64,000 nt of DNA, taken from Brachionus plicatilis. Taxonomy: Eukaryota > Rotifera > Eurotatoria > Ploima > Brachionidae. Numbering within the stretch: position 1 is the first letter of the stretch; each line of letters opens with the position of its first letter. The position numbers and the translations under genes are program-made. The stretch is taken from NCBI GenBank assembly GCA_010279815.1, contig QEOQ01000345.1, forward strand, positions 954,217 to 1,018,216. Direction: 5' to 3'. Below the pieces are notes generated by a model. It had not been told where the DNA came from and searched no databases. It saw nothing but the letters and a program-made list of their open reading frames with translations. Positions 24,401 through 36,351 of this stretch are shown here, piece by piece.

Positions 24401-26093
24401 AAGGTATTAAGTATTTGACTATTAAGATAAAATATTTAAAAATTTTAATTTAAATAATCATTATAAAAATACTGAGAAAGAAATTAAAATATCATATCAT
24501 TATACAGAGAATTTGTAATTATTAGTTATTTAAAATTAGAAAGGAAAATTTTTATTACATTTTTTGACGCATGCTGTAATTATTTAAATTAAAATAAATT
24601 TAGAGATTTAATTCTACAAAAAAAATTTTAAAACATATTGATAATAACTATTAATTATATAGATTCTTTATCATAAATAGTATAATCCATTTTAACAATA
24701 ATTGAAACAAGCGTTTGATGACTCCTGTTATTCTTTAAATAAAATAAGTTTAATTTTTTAAAATTGAGAATAAATTTTCTCGTAATCTACGTTTAAAACA
24801 CATTTTTGAAAAGTTTGAAAAAAAATTGTCTTATTTTTACAAATGCAAAAATTCAAGATTTTAAAAAAGAATAAAAAATTTCTCTAATAAATAAAATAAA
24901 CTTTTTAAATACGTTTTGAGCATTAAAATTAAAATTCAATATTTCGAAAATACTCACAATAGCAAAATTTAACTTAAAAATTGGTTCTTTAGAATTAAAA
25001 ATTAAAATTGTTTTTCGATTTAAATACACTTAAGAACGAAACTCTTTTACATTTTGAGTATTATTTCGAATGATTTTTCTCTAAAAAATCGATTACAATT
25101 ACATGCTTAATTATTGTGGTTAAATCATGTTCATTAAATACTAATAAAATAAATGAGTCCTTTTTTTTTATTTAAATTACTAAAATGTTCAAATAGTAAA
25201 AACTTTTAAATTCGTTTTATCGATATTTTAAATATAATGGAAAAATTTTTATCTTGTATAGATTAACTCTTATTAATTTAAAGTAAAATTGATAAAAAAA
25301 AACTTTTTTATCAAATGGCCTAAGAAAGCTCTAAATCATAAAAAATTTAAAAGCAAAAGTAAAAAAAATGCACTAAATTAACATTTTCCAAAATTTTTTA
25401 ATTGCAATTATAACAATGACAATGATAAAACAAAATTTTATTTTTCAAAGGAAAATATATTTGTGAACAAAAAAATAAATTTTTACGTAAAAAGAAAATT
25501 TTAATTCAGCTCCGTTTCTTTTAAAATTAAAAATATATATTCAACGCCTAAAATGAAGCCTTAATTGAGGCTCAAAAAATAAACAATTTTTTTATTGAAT
25601 TTAAAGTTTCTATTTTCACTAGATTTGGTTATAATTAATTAATTAACAGTCATTTATGAAAAAAACGTGGCATGAACCACTTTACCTTGAGACATAATTT
25701 CTGGAAAATTAAAAGCTTATGGATAATAAATTATGCGTTACATAATTAAAAATAAATTGAACCAAAAGGAAATTTATGATATTGACCCAAATTAAACTAA
25801 ACATTATCTATCCCATTTTAAAAGCTTCTTTAAAGATACTTTGATCATTGGACTATTACTTAAATGTTTTAAACAACTTGATAGTTTGAAAATCAAAGGA
25901 AAAAAATGCATCACAGAATTTGGTAATTTTTTGCCGTAAACCAAAAACCATTTGGTAAAGTTTTGTCATTATTTAGGGCTATGTGTCTAATAATTTGTCT
26001 TTTTGATCATATACATTTGTATGGTAAGACCAATTTCATTTATCTAAAAAAGGCTTAATATTTTGGTATAATTTAGATCATGGTTTTATTTAT
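21452..26093. other. 4.6-kb gene-poor region
   Basis: This is AT-rich sequence upstream of the Omega-loop gene. The only coding-like island is an open, ATG-less stretch on the plus strand at about 23165-23345. It contains IKHKWILESLLMTVLEALEKK, here split at 20 residues as IKHKWILESLLMTVLEALEK plus K. It has no recognised relatives and could be a transposon scrap. The segment 21540-21760 upstream of the gene is less AT-rich and may hold its promoter. Confidence 0.35.
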
Positions 26094-26381
26094 ATGTCAG
26101 TTGATCAGATGATACCATCTAATGATGGAATCGAAAATATTGAGCCTGTTTTGGTTAAAAATAAAGAATTAATGAACACTCCGGAAAATTATTATTACAA
26201 AATTAAAAGAGTAAAATCTGTCAGGAGTAAAAATGACACAATGGCACAGGCGGGTGATCTGTTGAAAAAACTCAAGAAATCAGTGATAGAAACAAGTAGC
26301 TCAGAAAATAGTTGGGAACAAGCTTATGGAAGATTTTCTGATTTGGTTTTGGAAAAATTGCGAAAATTAATCAAAAAATAG
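26094..26381 (+). CDS. Hypothetical 95-aa protein
   Basis: This is a single open frame with ATG at 26094 and a stop at 26379-26381. The product is basic in the middle (KIKRVKSVRSKND) and ends in a probable amphipathic helix (YGRFSDLVLEKLRKLIKK). There is no signal peptide or known motif. Codon use looks coding-like. It could be a final exon of a longer gene whose upstream part I could not find. It is followed 122 bp downstream by the Thr-rich secreted gene on the same strand. Confidence 0.4.
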   Translation: MSVDQMIPSNDGIENIEPVLVKNKELMNTPENYYYKIKRVKSVRSKNDTMAQAGDLLKKLKKSVIETSSSENSWEQAYGRFSDLVLEKLRKLIKK

Positions 26382-26503
26382 ACAATTATTTTTAATTTTT
26401 TTATTAAAAATATAAATAAAAATTCTAAAAATAAATTTATTTATTCGTATAAAATCGCTTTGATAAATGACCAAAACCCAAGTATTAAACAATTTGCTCA
26501 ATT

Positions 26504-26931
26504 ATGTCTAAACTAATAATTTTTACGTAAGTATTGTTAAAAAAATTTTGTAGTTTTTTATTAATTGTATATTTTTTAGCTTTTTGGCCGCTCTTTTGGT
26601 TATTGGTACAAACGCTTTATTTTAAAAAAATTAATTAATTAAAGTTTTTGTTTAATTAGTTTCCGGACAAGACAATAGCACGATAGTAGGAGTAACTGAA
26701 GCTACCACTGTCTCTGTCGAAACCACAACTTTAAGTTCAGAACCAGTTTTGAACACAACTGCTCCAGTAGAACCAACTACGACTCCAATACCTGCTGAAA
26801 CAAATCCTCCTGCTGTCAACGAAACTGAAGTGACCACTACAACAATTGCTCCTGCCACAACTAGTAAAATATTGGATAATATAACAACTCAACCAGCAAG
26901 TGAACCTGCTAATAATGCCACAATAGCTTAA
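26504..26931 (+). CDS. Secreted Thr-rich mini-mucin, three exons
   Basis: Exons 26504-26526, 26580-26605 and 26660-26931 are separated by introns of 53 and 54 bp, and phases join, giving 106 aa. The first two short exons encode MSKLIIFTFLAALLVIVSGQ, a clear signal peptide. The rest is dominated by Thr, Ala, Pro, Val and Glu (e.g. VSVETTTL, PVEPTTTPIPAETNPPAV, EVTTTTIAPATTS), as expected of a densely O-glycosylated mucin-like chain, and has N-x-S/T sites (DNST, LNTT, DNITT, NNAT). There is no transmembrane tail or GPI-type hydrophobic end, so it is probably released. It is convergent with RNA-ligase-like gene A. Confidence 0.75.
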
Positions 26932-26981
26932 TTTCATTTTAGTACTATTTATTTAAAAATTTTAATTATTTTTATTTAATT

Positions 26982-26987
26982 AATAAA
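26982..26987 (+). terminator. Poly(A) signal of Thr-rich secreted gene
   Basis: AATAAA lies 50 bases past the stop codon and only 10 bases before the convergent stop codon of RNA-ligase-like gene A. Confidence 0.5.
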
Positions 26988-26997
26988 ATATCAATAT

Positions 26998-29153
26998 CTA
27001 ATTAAGAGATATTTTTTCAATGTTTTCATTCAAATTTTTAATTGTAGAATTTTCATTTTGGTTTATCGATATCTCAATTTTATCTGTTAAACTTGACTCA
27101 TCTAGAAATTTTGACCACAAAACTGGAAATTTGTTAGAAAAGTCATCTCTGCTGATCAAGTTTTTTTTAAATCTTTCATCAAACCATCGACAAAACTGAG
27201 TTAATAAAGCCAACCATTCGTCGCACTCTTTATCACTAAAGCCTATCCAATTCTGAATTGACTTTAGCCGAGATTTAACCTAAAAAAATAATTTAATTAT
27301 AAAAATTCTTATGATATTTTATTTACTCTAGTCTCTAGCTCACATATGGATGCATTATTTTTAGGTGATGTATGATAACGCAGCTTTTCTCTTATTGCTC
27401 GAACTATTATATACCTTAATAAAATAGAAATAAGTTTTATAAAAAAAAATATGATAACCTAAATAAAATAAGATTTATTATAGACTATTAATTTCAGCAT
27501 GTTAACTAAAATGAAGACAGAATTTAAAGTGGAAGAGATTTAGACATTACTCAAGAAATAAAATTTATAATATAAACTGAGTTTTAGTTAAGATCTACTT
27601 TCTAAAATAACATGTTTTACTTTTAAGTTAAAGATATTTTTTAAGATTTTGTAAAATAATCTTCTTTATTTAGGTCTGTAAATGGAGTTTTTTTCTCAAA
27701 TCATCCATTATAAAAGTAAATATTCAAAATATTCTGCTGAATTTTTTAATATTTCTTTGAATTGAAATAAAAATAATAATAATAATATTTACCATGCAGT
27801 CTTTTTTTTCAACAATCCAATTACATTAAATTCTGAGTCCAAAAAATACAATACAACACCTTCATAGCTATGATCTTTACGAATCTAAATAAATTTCGAA
27901 AAATATTTTAATTTTAGCTTTCAATTTCAAATTCATTTTACTTTGCAGAGATGATCTTCGATAGATGAATGATCAACTATTTCCATTTTGACAGTATTCA
28001 ATTTGAATAAATTTGCTATCTATTTACCGATATTAAAATGAAAAAATCATAATTTTTAAACAAAAACCTGAATTGCACAATCAGGAGCCATTGAACAAAG
28101 AGAGTTTGGTTTTGGATCAATTACATTCGATGTAAAAGTTATAAACATTAGCAAAGGTCTTTTTAAAACAAAAATAATTGAGTAATTTTAGGAATATAGA
28201 TTTTTACTCTGTTAAATAAGAAAGATCTTCAACATGTTGGGTATCTGGATTAAGAATTTCGAAAACTACAGTCAAATTGAATAGGCATAAAAAACTCAAA
28301 AATTTAATTTTAAGATCAGTATCAAGACGATCTAGAAAATTTAAAATAGTCTCAGAAATAATCTTTGCATATGAAAACCTTTGTTCAGTAAAATTCATTA
28401 GATCATCTTAAAAAAATTTAGGTTAAAAAATTTATTTCTTTGTTTCCAAATTACTTTTATTTTTAAAGACTAAGTGAACATTTTTTGAGCCAGAGCACAG
28501 TAAAAATTCACCATCGATCCATGAACAACTAAAATGTGCTGCCTCACCATTTGCTTTCTGTAGACTAAATACTTGTCTTACGTAGCTAAAATCCCTAATA
28601 AAATAATTCTTCCAATCTTTTGAATTTCTATCCAAATCATCCTCATCACCAAGACCTCCGGTAAATTTTCTCAATGCATATATTACTAATTTGTGATCAA
28701 TTTTTCCATTTTGATTTGTTTCCAATATTGAATTTCCTCTAGCAACCTAAAAATAATTGAAAAAATTTCGAAAATATTTTAAAAGTACTTTTAAGCGAAG
28801 CTCTTCATTTTTGTCATAAACTTTGTCATCGGGACCACGCGAATCAATTTTGATGTCATGTAATTTTGAATCTTTAGAAAAAAAATATAAAAAAATAGAT
28901 AACAAAATTTTGGGTTTACTTTTTAAAATGCTTGAGGGAATGTCATAAGAGGTAATTTTTAAATTTTTTGTTCTTCTTGCCCATGACAAAAACCTAAAAA
29001 ATTTAAAACATCACATTCTAATTTTTTTTTCTTTAATTACTCTTCGACTTTAATTAAATCTTGTTGCTTTTTCAAATTTTTTAATTGACCAAAATGTATT
29101 TCTGATAAATTCGATTGGAAAAAATCGAGCAAATCTTCTAGTTTTAAAACCAT
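26998..29153 (-). CDS. RNA-ligase-like covalent nucleotidyltransferase, paralogue A
   Basis: Ten exons (29153-29041, 28993-28920, 28871-28789, 28746-28455, 28406-28208, 28158-28068, 28019-27942, 27884-27793, 27414-27327, 27279-26998) give 463 aa. All introns are about 40-380 bp and phase-consistent. It carries an ordered nucleotidyltransferase signature: motif I LQKANGE (Lys-154, the predicted adenylated residue), LLCSGSKNVHL (about 174-184), VVFEILNPD (Glu-237), motif IV YEGVV (Glu-318) and motif V LLKKKTAWYI (336-338). Motif I KANG, the SKN segment and the FE(I/Y)xxP segment resemble Rnl1/fungal tRNA-ligase-type RNA ligases. The C-terminal 110 aa (from VKSRLKSIQNWIGF) are probably helical and unknown. 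Likely reaction: ATP-dependent RNA end joining; the substrate is unknown. Paralogue B lies upstream beyond DPH7. Confidence 0.8.
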
Positions 29154-29258
29154 ATTTATTTTTTACCGAATTCTTCAAAACAAATTTTACTAAACAATTA
29201 ATTTCTCAACTTTACTAATTTATTACTCAATAATTAAATTTTAATAATTTATTTATTT

Positions 29259-30266
29259 TTAATGAAATTTTATTTTCCAAATGTTTAATTGATGATTATA
29301 AAACGAGCATGTAGCAACAAGTGAATCTTGACCAATTTTTTTCCAGTCACATCCGTAGGCAAGATTATCTAAACCATGTTTGTCATAATACAGCCTACTT
29401 TCAAGACTTTCCGAGTCCACTACATGAACGCCGGTATGCATACAAGCGCACAAAATTAGGCCTTTATTACCATCCAATTTCATTTTCCAAACTCCTCCGT
29501 TTAACTTTTTTGATTCCTTAACACTTCTTTTTAAATTTCGTTTATCTAATACGTATATTTTTTCATCATATGAACCACATATTAAATTGTATTCGCTATA
29601 ACTTTTTAACCAAATACCATCTAGTTGTTCTGGTAGAACAATCGAAGTGACACCTCCTTCGAAAATTTTGCACTCACCACATTTTTTAGATCCTCTTAAA
29701 TCCCATATTTTTAAACTACAGTCATCAGAGCCCGAGTAAATGACATTGGTTTCACTTTTGTCCATCAACACCGACCATGTTTCCAAGTCGTGAGCTTTAA
29801 GTCTTGTCTCTATTCTCATTGAATCATTTAAAACTGACATATTCAGATAACCCAAAGTATCTGAGGATATAATTTTATATTGATTTGGTTCCTTAAAAAA
29901 ATCAATTGCTAATCCAATTGATTTTTCATTTCCTATCATTATTTCATCAGTTTGGACAAGTTTTAATTCTTGATCAATATTAAATAATTTTAAGCAATTA
30001 TTTGAATCAATGGTTAAAATCTTTTCGCTGTCGAGCCATTTTAAATCCAAAATTCCACTCTTCAAAAATTCTCTAGTTTCAGCTATTTCTATTTTTTTTC
30101 CAATATGATCAATGATTAGTAAATAAAGCATTCCTAATCGACTATTTTTTTCCTTATCCAAAAAATACGTGCCACAAGCCAACTGATTTTGGTCGACTGA
30201 AGGTCGCCATTCTGTCACATCGGCCGTAAGCTTAGTATCAAAATTAGCAATGTCTTCATATTCCAT
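29259..30266 (-). CDS. DPH7: DPH7, diphthine methyltransferase-type WD40 protein
   Basis: This is an intronless frame of 335 aa from ATG 30266 (MEYEDIANFDTKL). An in-frame ATG at 30296 would add ten hydrophobic residues and is less likely. WD40 blades include IYSGSDDCSLKIWDLRG, LICGSYDEKIYVLDKRN and LVATCSFYNHQLNIW. The order with GGVWKMK, CACMHTGVHV and YGCDWK matches DPH7 (WDR85). Known role: demethylation of methylated diphthine on elongation factor 2 before the final amidation step of diphthamide synthesis, in the cytosol. The gene is 71 bp downstream of RNA-ligase-like gene B and 105 bp upstream of gene A, all on one strand. Confidence 0.88.
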   Translation of the reverse strand: MEYEDIANFDTKLTADVTEWRPSVDQNQLACGTYFLDKEKNSRLGMLYLLIIDHIGKKIEIAETREFLKSGILDLKWLDSEKILTIDSNNCLKLFNIDQELKLVQTDEIMIGNEKSIGLAIDFFKEPNQYKIISSDTLGYLNMSVLNDSMRIETRLKAHDLETWSVLMDKSETNVIYSGSDDCSLKIWDLRGSKKCGECKIFEGGVTSIVLPEQLDGIWLKSYSEYNLICGSYDEKIYVLDKRNLKRSVKESKKLNGGVWKMKLDGNKGLILCACMHTGVHVVDSESLESRLYYDKHGLDNLAYGCDWKKIGQDSLVATCSFYNHQLNIWKIKFH

Positions 30267-30337
30267 CTTTAAAAAAAATGATAAAAAAATATACAAGAAT
30301 TTTTTTTATTAAGGATTTAAAGCCTTAAAATGAAAAT

Positions 30338-33300
30338 TTAATCTTCATTTTCTGATTTCTGGTCACCTAGTTTGGTGTGACTAGTTTTTTCTATATGCAA
30401 TTGAATTTGGTCCGAAAGATTTTTTTCGGACAAAAAACGCTTCCAAACAACAGGATATCGCTCATAAAAATCATTTTTAAGCTTTGAATTTGTGTGGTAA
30501 GTTTTGTCGAACCATTCACAAAATTGATGACATAACCTTTCCCATTTGACTAAATCATCTGCGCTGAAACCAATCCAAGATCTAATGTCACTAAGGCGTA
30601 CAGATAATTTCGCCTTGAGATCGCTTACTTTCCAATTTGATTTAGAAGAGAGGTAAACTTTTATTTTCTCTCTAAGAGCTCGTATTATGATGTACCAAGT
30701 GGTTTTCTTTTTCAACATGCCAATGATATTTAAATCTGCATCCATAAAATACAAAACAACGCCTTCATGTGCATGATCTGATCTGACCTAAAACAAATTT
30801 TGTTTAAAAAATATTAATCATTTTAAATGTTCATGTGAAATTGTAATCATTAATTTTAAACTAAAAAACATCTTTGTGGAAAAATTTATAAACTTGGTCA
30901 CCACGTTTCGGTAAAAGAATCTATCAAGTTATTGCTTAAAATTGCAAACAAAACCCCACTAATAGATAAACAGATTCAAATTCGAAATGTCATATATTTT
31001 GTATATTATTTAGCGAAGTTAAAATTGAAAAAATTGTAAATTTTAATAAAAAAAAATCAAAAAAAAAATATAGAAATATACAAATTTGTTTTGTAAATTG
31101 TGGCAACTGATACATCCTCTATGCCACTTAAAGCTGAGTTTGATTTTAAAATAATATAATATTCCAAATTCACAATTTTCTGAGTTTTGCAGAATCAGTA
31201 TATCTGTAGTACAAAGGATTTATCAGTCGCTACAATTTAAAGAACATGTTTTGGTCCTTCAGAACTCAAGCTTTGGCAGTTTTTATATTTTGTATTGTTT
31301 CTTTGTCCCAATATTCACAATGCCCAAATCGTCTCGTTCAAGTTTAAAATAATTTTTTCTATTTAAATTTTTAAAATAATCACAAAAAAGTTTTTTTAAT
31401 TATTTTCTATATGGTAACACAGCCTAAATGTATTTAATGTAAATTCGGTGACGTAATTTGAAAAACCGAAATATATCAGTCGTTTAATTTTATTTTTTTA
31501 AACAACCCACATATTCTTGTAGATCTTGAAGAGAGGAATCCAAATATATATATGAAATATTTTTAAAAATTTTTTAAACTTTTTTTTTTTTAATTCAAAG
31601 TTTTTTTTCGGCTAATTCGGTAGAATTTTTCAAATTAGTAATTATGTTTGACAATTTTTGATCCGATGACGGAACAAGCTTGAACTGACCTTATTTGTTT
31701 ATCGTTTTCAGCGGGTCTTAATTAGTAGAAAATAATTTTACTAGAATTTTAAGATAGCCGGTGGGTCCGTTGTCTAATGTTGTTATTTTTTATAGGTTAG
31801 GAGGTTAATGAGGTATCACCTCAATACCCAAAAATCTCACCCATTTACCCCTAAAAATAAAATATTTAACTTAATTAGGCTTACAAGACAAAAATGATCA
31901 CAATGACGCCGTTTTTTATGAAAAATTTAACATTTTGTTTCTCCTTTTTTTAAAAAAAAATAATTTGATTTTATTTGATAAAAATATTCGTTCTGTAATA
32001 TTCATCCTTCAGTTTTTTGTTTTTAAAAATCGTCAATATATTATAAAAATGAATCAGAATAAACAAGAAGAAGTTAAAAAAAAAGTATTCAATGGAAGAT
32101 CTTGATAACGCAAAAAAAGATGTTTTTGAAAAAAAATTGAACACTACTCAAGCTTTAAATTTATACAACATTCTGAGACAATAACAAAGGGTTAGAGTTT
32201 CAATGTGATGAATATTTCGACAAATCTTTTAAACTAAAAAAAATCAAGCATCAAATTTATTTTAAATTCGTTATTAATTCATTTAAATTTTTTTCTAAAT
32301 AGTTATAATGTAGCTTATATTTAAAAGAATAATAATAAAGAATATTTTAATTTTTTTTATTATTAAAAAAAACAAAAAATCGGTGAATATTCTGGAAAAG
32401 AGGTTAGTTTTGAGGCAAAATATATATGGTTTTTTGGGTATTTCGGTTAACCCAATTATCCCATTAACCCATTCATTAACTCTCATTAACCGCAGGAGGT
32501 TAATGGGTGAGTCAAAAAAATAGGTCTAATTCGGTGACAATTTTTGGAGTTTTCGAACAAAATCGGATCGTTTTATGCAATAAAAAAAAATAGGTCACCC
32601 GGTTAGGCTCATTTAACATATTATATGTTATTATTTATTTATTTATTCAATTAATATGTTATTATAATAATCAAAAAAAATTTATTAGAATGTATTTTCA
32701 ATTATTAAATTTAACACAGAAACATGTTTTTAGCACTAAAAGCACGAAACATTTATTCCAAAATATTTTAAAAAAATCTAAGCAAATACATATTGTAACA
32801 TAGAAAAAAATAAAAATACATATTGTAACTAAGCTTAAACGGGTGATCCATTTGGTTAAAATTTTAAATTTTTTCAAATTGTGATGAGAAAATTCGAAAT
32901 TGGATCATCCAAATTGGGCCAAGATTTTGACTTACCCATATAGACCAACCGGTTAACCGAGTGAAGAGCAATTAGATTAATAGAGTTAACCTAATTAGAC
33001 CGAAAACTCACCCGTTACGCCGAAATTTCACTCTTTTACTCCATTGTCCCGTAAATTTTTCTGTTATTTTCAAATTTTATTTTTTTAACAATGATTAAAT
33101 AAGGTTTTATCAAAAAATTTATTAAGGTAATTATTAATTCAATTATAAATTAAAATATTTCTACAAATAAAAAAAAACAAAAATTTACTTATATAGAAAC
33201 CTGATCGCGCTACTGACCCAAATTTATACGACTTACCCCAAATAAGCCACCATTATTTTGTAGAGTATTTCCCGAGCTTTCCAAAAATGCGTCTAGTTTT

Positions 33301-36166
33301 TGTACAGAATGAAAAGTTCATCTTTGATAGAAAATGTTATGGAGATGACAAAAAAGAGGCAAAAGATAGCAAAAATAAATATAGAAAATTTAGTCTTTAT
33401 TATATTTTTTGTTGTTTAAATATTTAAGATATCGTCTCATATTTTTTAATTAATTATCAAATATTACAATCAAAACAAAATTAAATTTTTAAAGTTATTA
33501 TATCTTAAAAAAAAATTTTTCTGGACAAAAATAAGACACATTTTTGGAAAACTCGGCGGCGGTGAAGTTTGGAGCAAAAAAAACTAAATTAAAGCAAAAT
33601 ATTTGTTTTTGATTAAAAAATAAACCGATAATTTTGAAAAATTTTTTTCTATAAATATTTGATCTATCCTTAAAAATATAAATATTTTTTAATTTTTTGC
33701 TTTTGTTTACGTTTAACAAGTTATGTTAAACATTTATTTTTTTAATAATTGTAAATAATTTAAATAAAATTGGTGTTCAATTAAATAAAACATATTTTGC
33801 AACAGTTTTTGCTCCAACATTCACTATATTGCAAAAACTCCTGAAATTCTCCACAAGAAAAATGTGGATTGGTTGTGTAAAATTGGGGGTCAGGTTTTTA
33901 AAAACATATAAAGATTAAAATTTTGGAAAAAAAACTAATTTGATTTTCAAAAAGTACGAAAATTCCTAATTAAAAGCTTCTAAAAATATTTTTGTTTTGT
34001 AAAATATGTGGGGCCAGACAATTTTCAAAATTTGGGGTGAGTGTTTTAGTAGGATCCTAATATCATGTTAAAAAAAATTGCTAAATAAAACAACTTTTCA
34101 AATAATTTTTAATTAAAAAATACAATAAACAAAAATTTTGATAAAAATAAGCTCCAAAAAAACAAGTTTTAAAGATTTATTTGACAATTTTAGGGCAAAA
34201 GAGCTAAATTCATAGGTAAACGGGGTAATTAGTTCAAATGAGTTATTTTTCGAGTAAACTAGGTGAATTTTTGGAATAAAGTGGTGAAACTCTATTCACT
34301 CATTTACCGCAGATATTTACCTCATTATATCAAAGATAAAGATGATTTGTACCACCTCATTAAGATTGGTAAAAATCACCCAAAATCAAATTTAAAATTT
34401 GACTTATTCTCACTAATTGACCCAGAAGTTTTTTTGAGCTTAAAATTCACCCAAGATGATAAGCAAATATAAAACAAAAACATGCATCTTGTTGTACAGA
34501 CCCTAAATTATAAAATCATTCAAAAAATTTGAATAACATATGATGATAATAAGGAAATTAAAACACTTTTCAAAAGTTGTCACCCAGTTTACACATTAAA
34601 TAATTTCCCCATGTTACAATATTTGAAAAAATCTGTTCAAAATTTTTTTTTAAAACAAGACAAAATGACTCGTTTCGTGTCGCTTAAAAAAGATTGAAAA
34701 AATAAACAATCAAAATGTTTGCTTTTTTTTAATATCTACAAAATTCTTTATTAATTTTGTGTATGCAGATTTATGCTTAACATTTGATTTTGTTAAATAT
34801 GGTTAACTTAAAATCAAAGCATATGTCTTCATCATCTCATTAATATTCAAATTTAAAAAAGATTTTTTTAATTTTCGGCTATATCAATTTTTTTAATTTG
34901 TGATCTTGAATTTGTTTTTGATTTGTTTTATTAACAGAAAAAATTCACTTACTTTTAGGAGATAATCATCAATTTGATCTAGAGGAATTTTTTGGTATTT
35001 TACACCAACCAGTCCAAAAACTTTTCCAAGCTAAAATGATTCTTAAATAAAAAAACGTGCTAGAAAATAGAATTTACTTCTACTGCACAGTCAGGTGGGA
35101 TAACACACAAAGTCTGAGGTTTTTCTACAACTTTATTTTCGGTAAATGTTATAAACTGAAGGAATGGTCTAAAATGAAAAAAAGTTGACTCAAAAATTTA
35201 TAGAAAAAAACTAACTCTTTGTACACAGATAAATCTTCAATATGCTGTAAATCAGGCAATAAAATTTCAAATATTATAGTCAAATTAGACCAGCAAAGAA
35301 AGCTTAGAAAAAATTTTCGAGTCTCGGGCTCCATTTTATCTAAAAAATCAATTATTGATCTTGATATAAATTTGGCATGTTCATATCTATCATCTTCATA
35401 TCCAATTAGATCGACTTAAATAAAAATAATTTGAAAAAAACACAATAAAAAGTTTAATTTTACATTTATTCTTAAAAACTAAGTGAACATTTTTCGATCC
35501 TGCACATAGCAAAAAGTCATTATTTATCCATGAGCAGCTCAAATGAGCAGCTTCGCCATTCGCCTTTTGCAGACTAATCACATACTGAGAGTGTTTTATA
35601 TCTTTTAAAAAGTATTTTCGCCACTCTCCTGATTTTCTGTCGAACTCATCCTCGTCGCCAAGTCCACCTGTAAATTTCCTTAGCGCATAAATTATTAGCT
35701 TATACTTTACTGTATCATTCTCTTTGTATTCTAGAATCGAGTTACCGCGAGCGATTTTTGCCCGTAAATCTTCATTGCGGTCAAAAATTTTGTCATCAGG
35801 ACCTCTGGATTTTATTTTTATGTCATACAGACTGGCATCTTTTAAATTTTATTAATTTAAAAAAGAACCCCAATCTTATTACCTGGCAATATTTGATTTG
35901 GTATAGTTTGATGGACAAGTTTAACAAACTTACGGTTTTCACACCATTTGAGAAAACTATTGACAACAAAATGTTTAATTTTTTTTGATTTTAATAAATC
36001 AATTAAATAACTTATTAATGTGCTGAGAACTGTCTGGTTGGGAATTTACAATTTTTTCAACTAAATCCAAATGATTCGAGGATGTACACCCGACATGTTG
36101 ACCAATGTGTTCTATGATAAAAGATTTAACTTGGTCCCGAGAGACTAAAATAATTTGATCACTCAT
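30338..36166 (-). CDS. RNA-ligase-like covalent nucleotidyltransferase, paralogue B
   Basis: Seven exons (36166-36012, 35956-35883, 35838-35464, 35414-35216, 35168-35078, 35030-34953, 30787-30338) give 473 aa. It is colinear with paralogue A: shared exons have identical lengths (74, 199, 91, 78 nt). Exon 3 equals two exons of A, and the last exon equals three exons of A. Motifs are LQKANGE (Lys-168), LLCAGSKNVHL, IIFEILLPD, HEGVV (Glu-332) and MLKKKTTWYI (350-352). The N-terminus (MSDQIILVSRDQVKSF) differs most from A. Intron 6 (30788-34952, 4.2 kb) is packed with repeats. All predicted catalytic residues are kept, so both copies could be active. The RNA ligase call follows from motif order; the substrate is unknown. 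Confidence 0.8.
31700..34650. repeat. Repeat-rich insertion in ligase B intron 6
   Basis: About 3 kb contains many scattered variants of GGTTAAT, GGGTGA(T/G), CACCCATT and CCGGTTA(A/G). Examples are 31800-31855, 32445-32515, 32590-32615, 32835-32850, 32945-33015 and 34210-34310. It is unlike surrounding introns and probably consists of one or more degenerate transposons. It includes a psq-type helix-turn-helix remnant at 32050-32184. Confidence 0.45.
32050..32184 (+). pseudogene. Pogo/Tigger-like psq helix-turn-helix remnant
   Basis: The frame 32083-32184 encodes YSMEDLDNAKKDVFEKKLNT followed by TQALNLYNIL. This fits the pipsqueak-type HTH (Y-S-x-E-D-L-x-x-A ... A-x-x-L-Y-x-I) at the N-terminus of pogo/Tigger transposases. 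An ATG at 32050 (MNQNKQEEV) is one base out of frame through a run of A. The stop at 32182 ends the domain before helix 3. It is a fragment only. Confidence 0.5.
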
Positions 36167-36351
36167 CTGAACAAAAATTATTATCAGCATTTATTTATTT
36201 ATTTATAGACATTGAGCCAAAGAAAAATTTAAATTTTATTTGTCTAAATCATTCCTTAGTTGTTTATTTTTATATCGTAAAATATAAATAAAAAATTTTG
36301 TTAGAATATTTTTGTTAGTTGATCACGTGACACCAAAATTTACACCCAACT

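Noticed and set aside
34263..34472. 69-aa plus-strand frame in the ligase B intron
   Set aside because: No motif or splice context, and it lies in a repeat block; probably chance.
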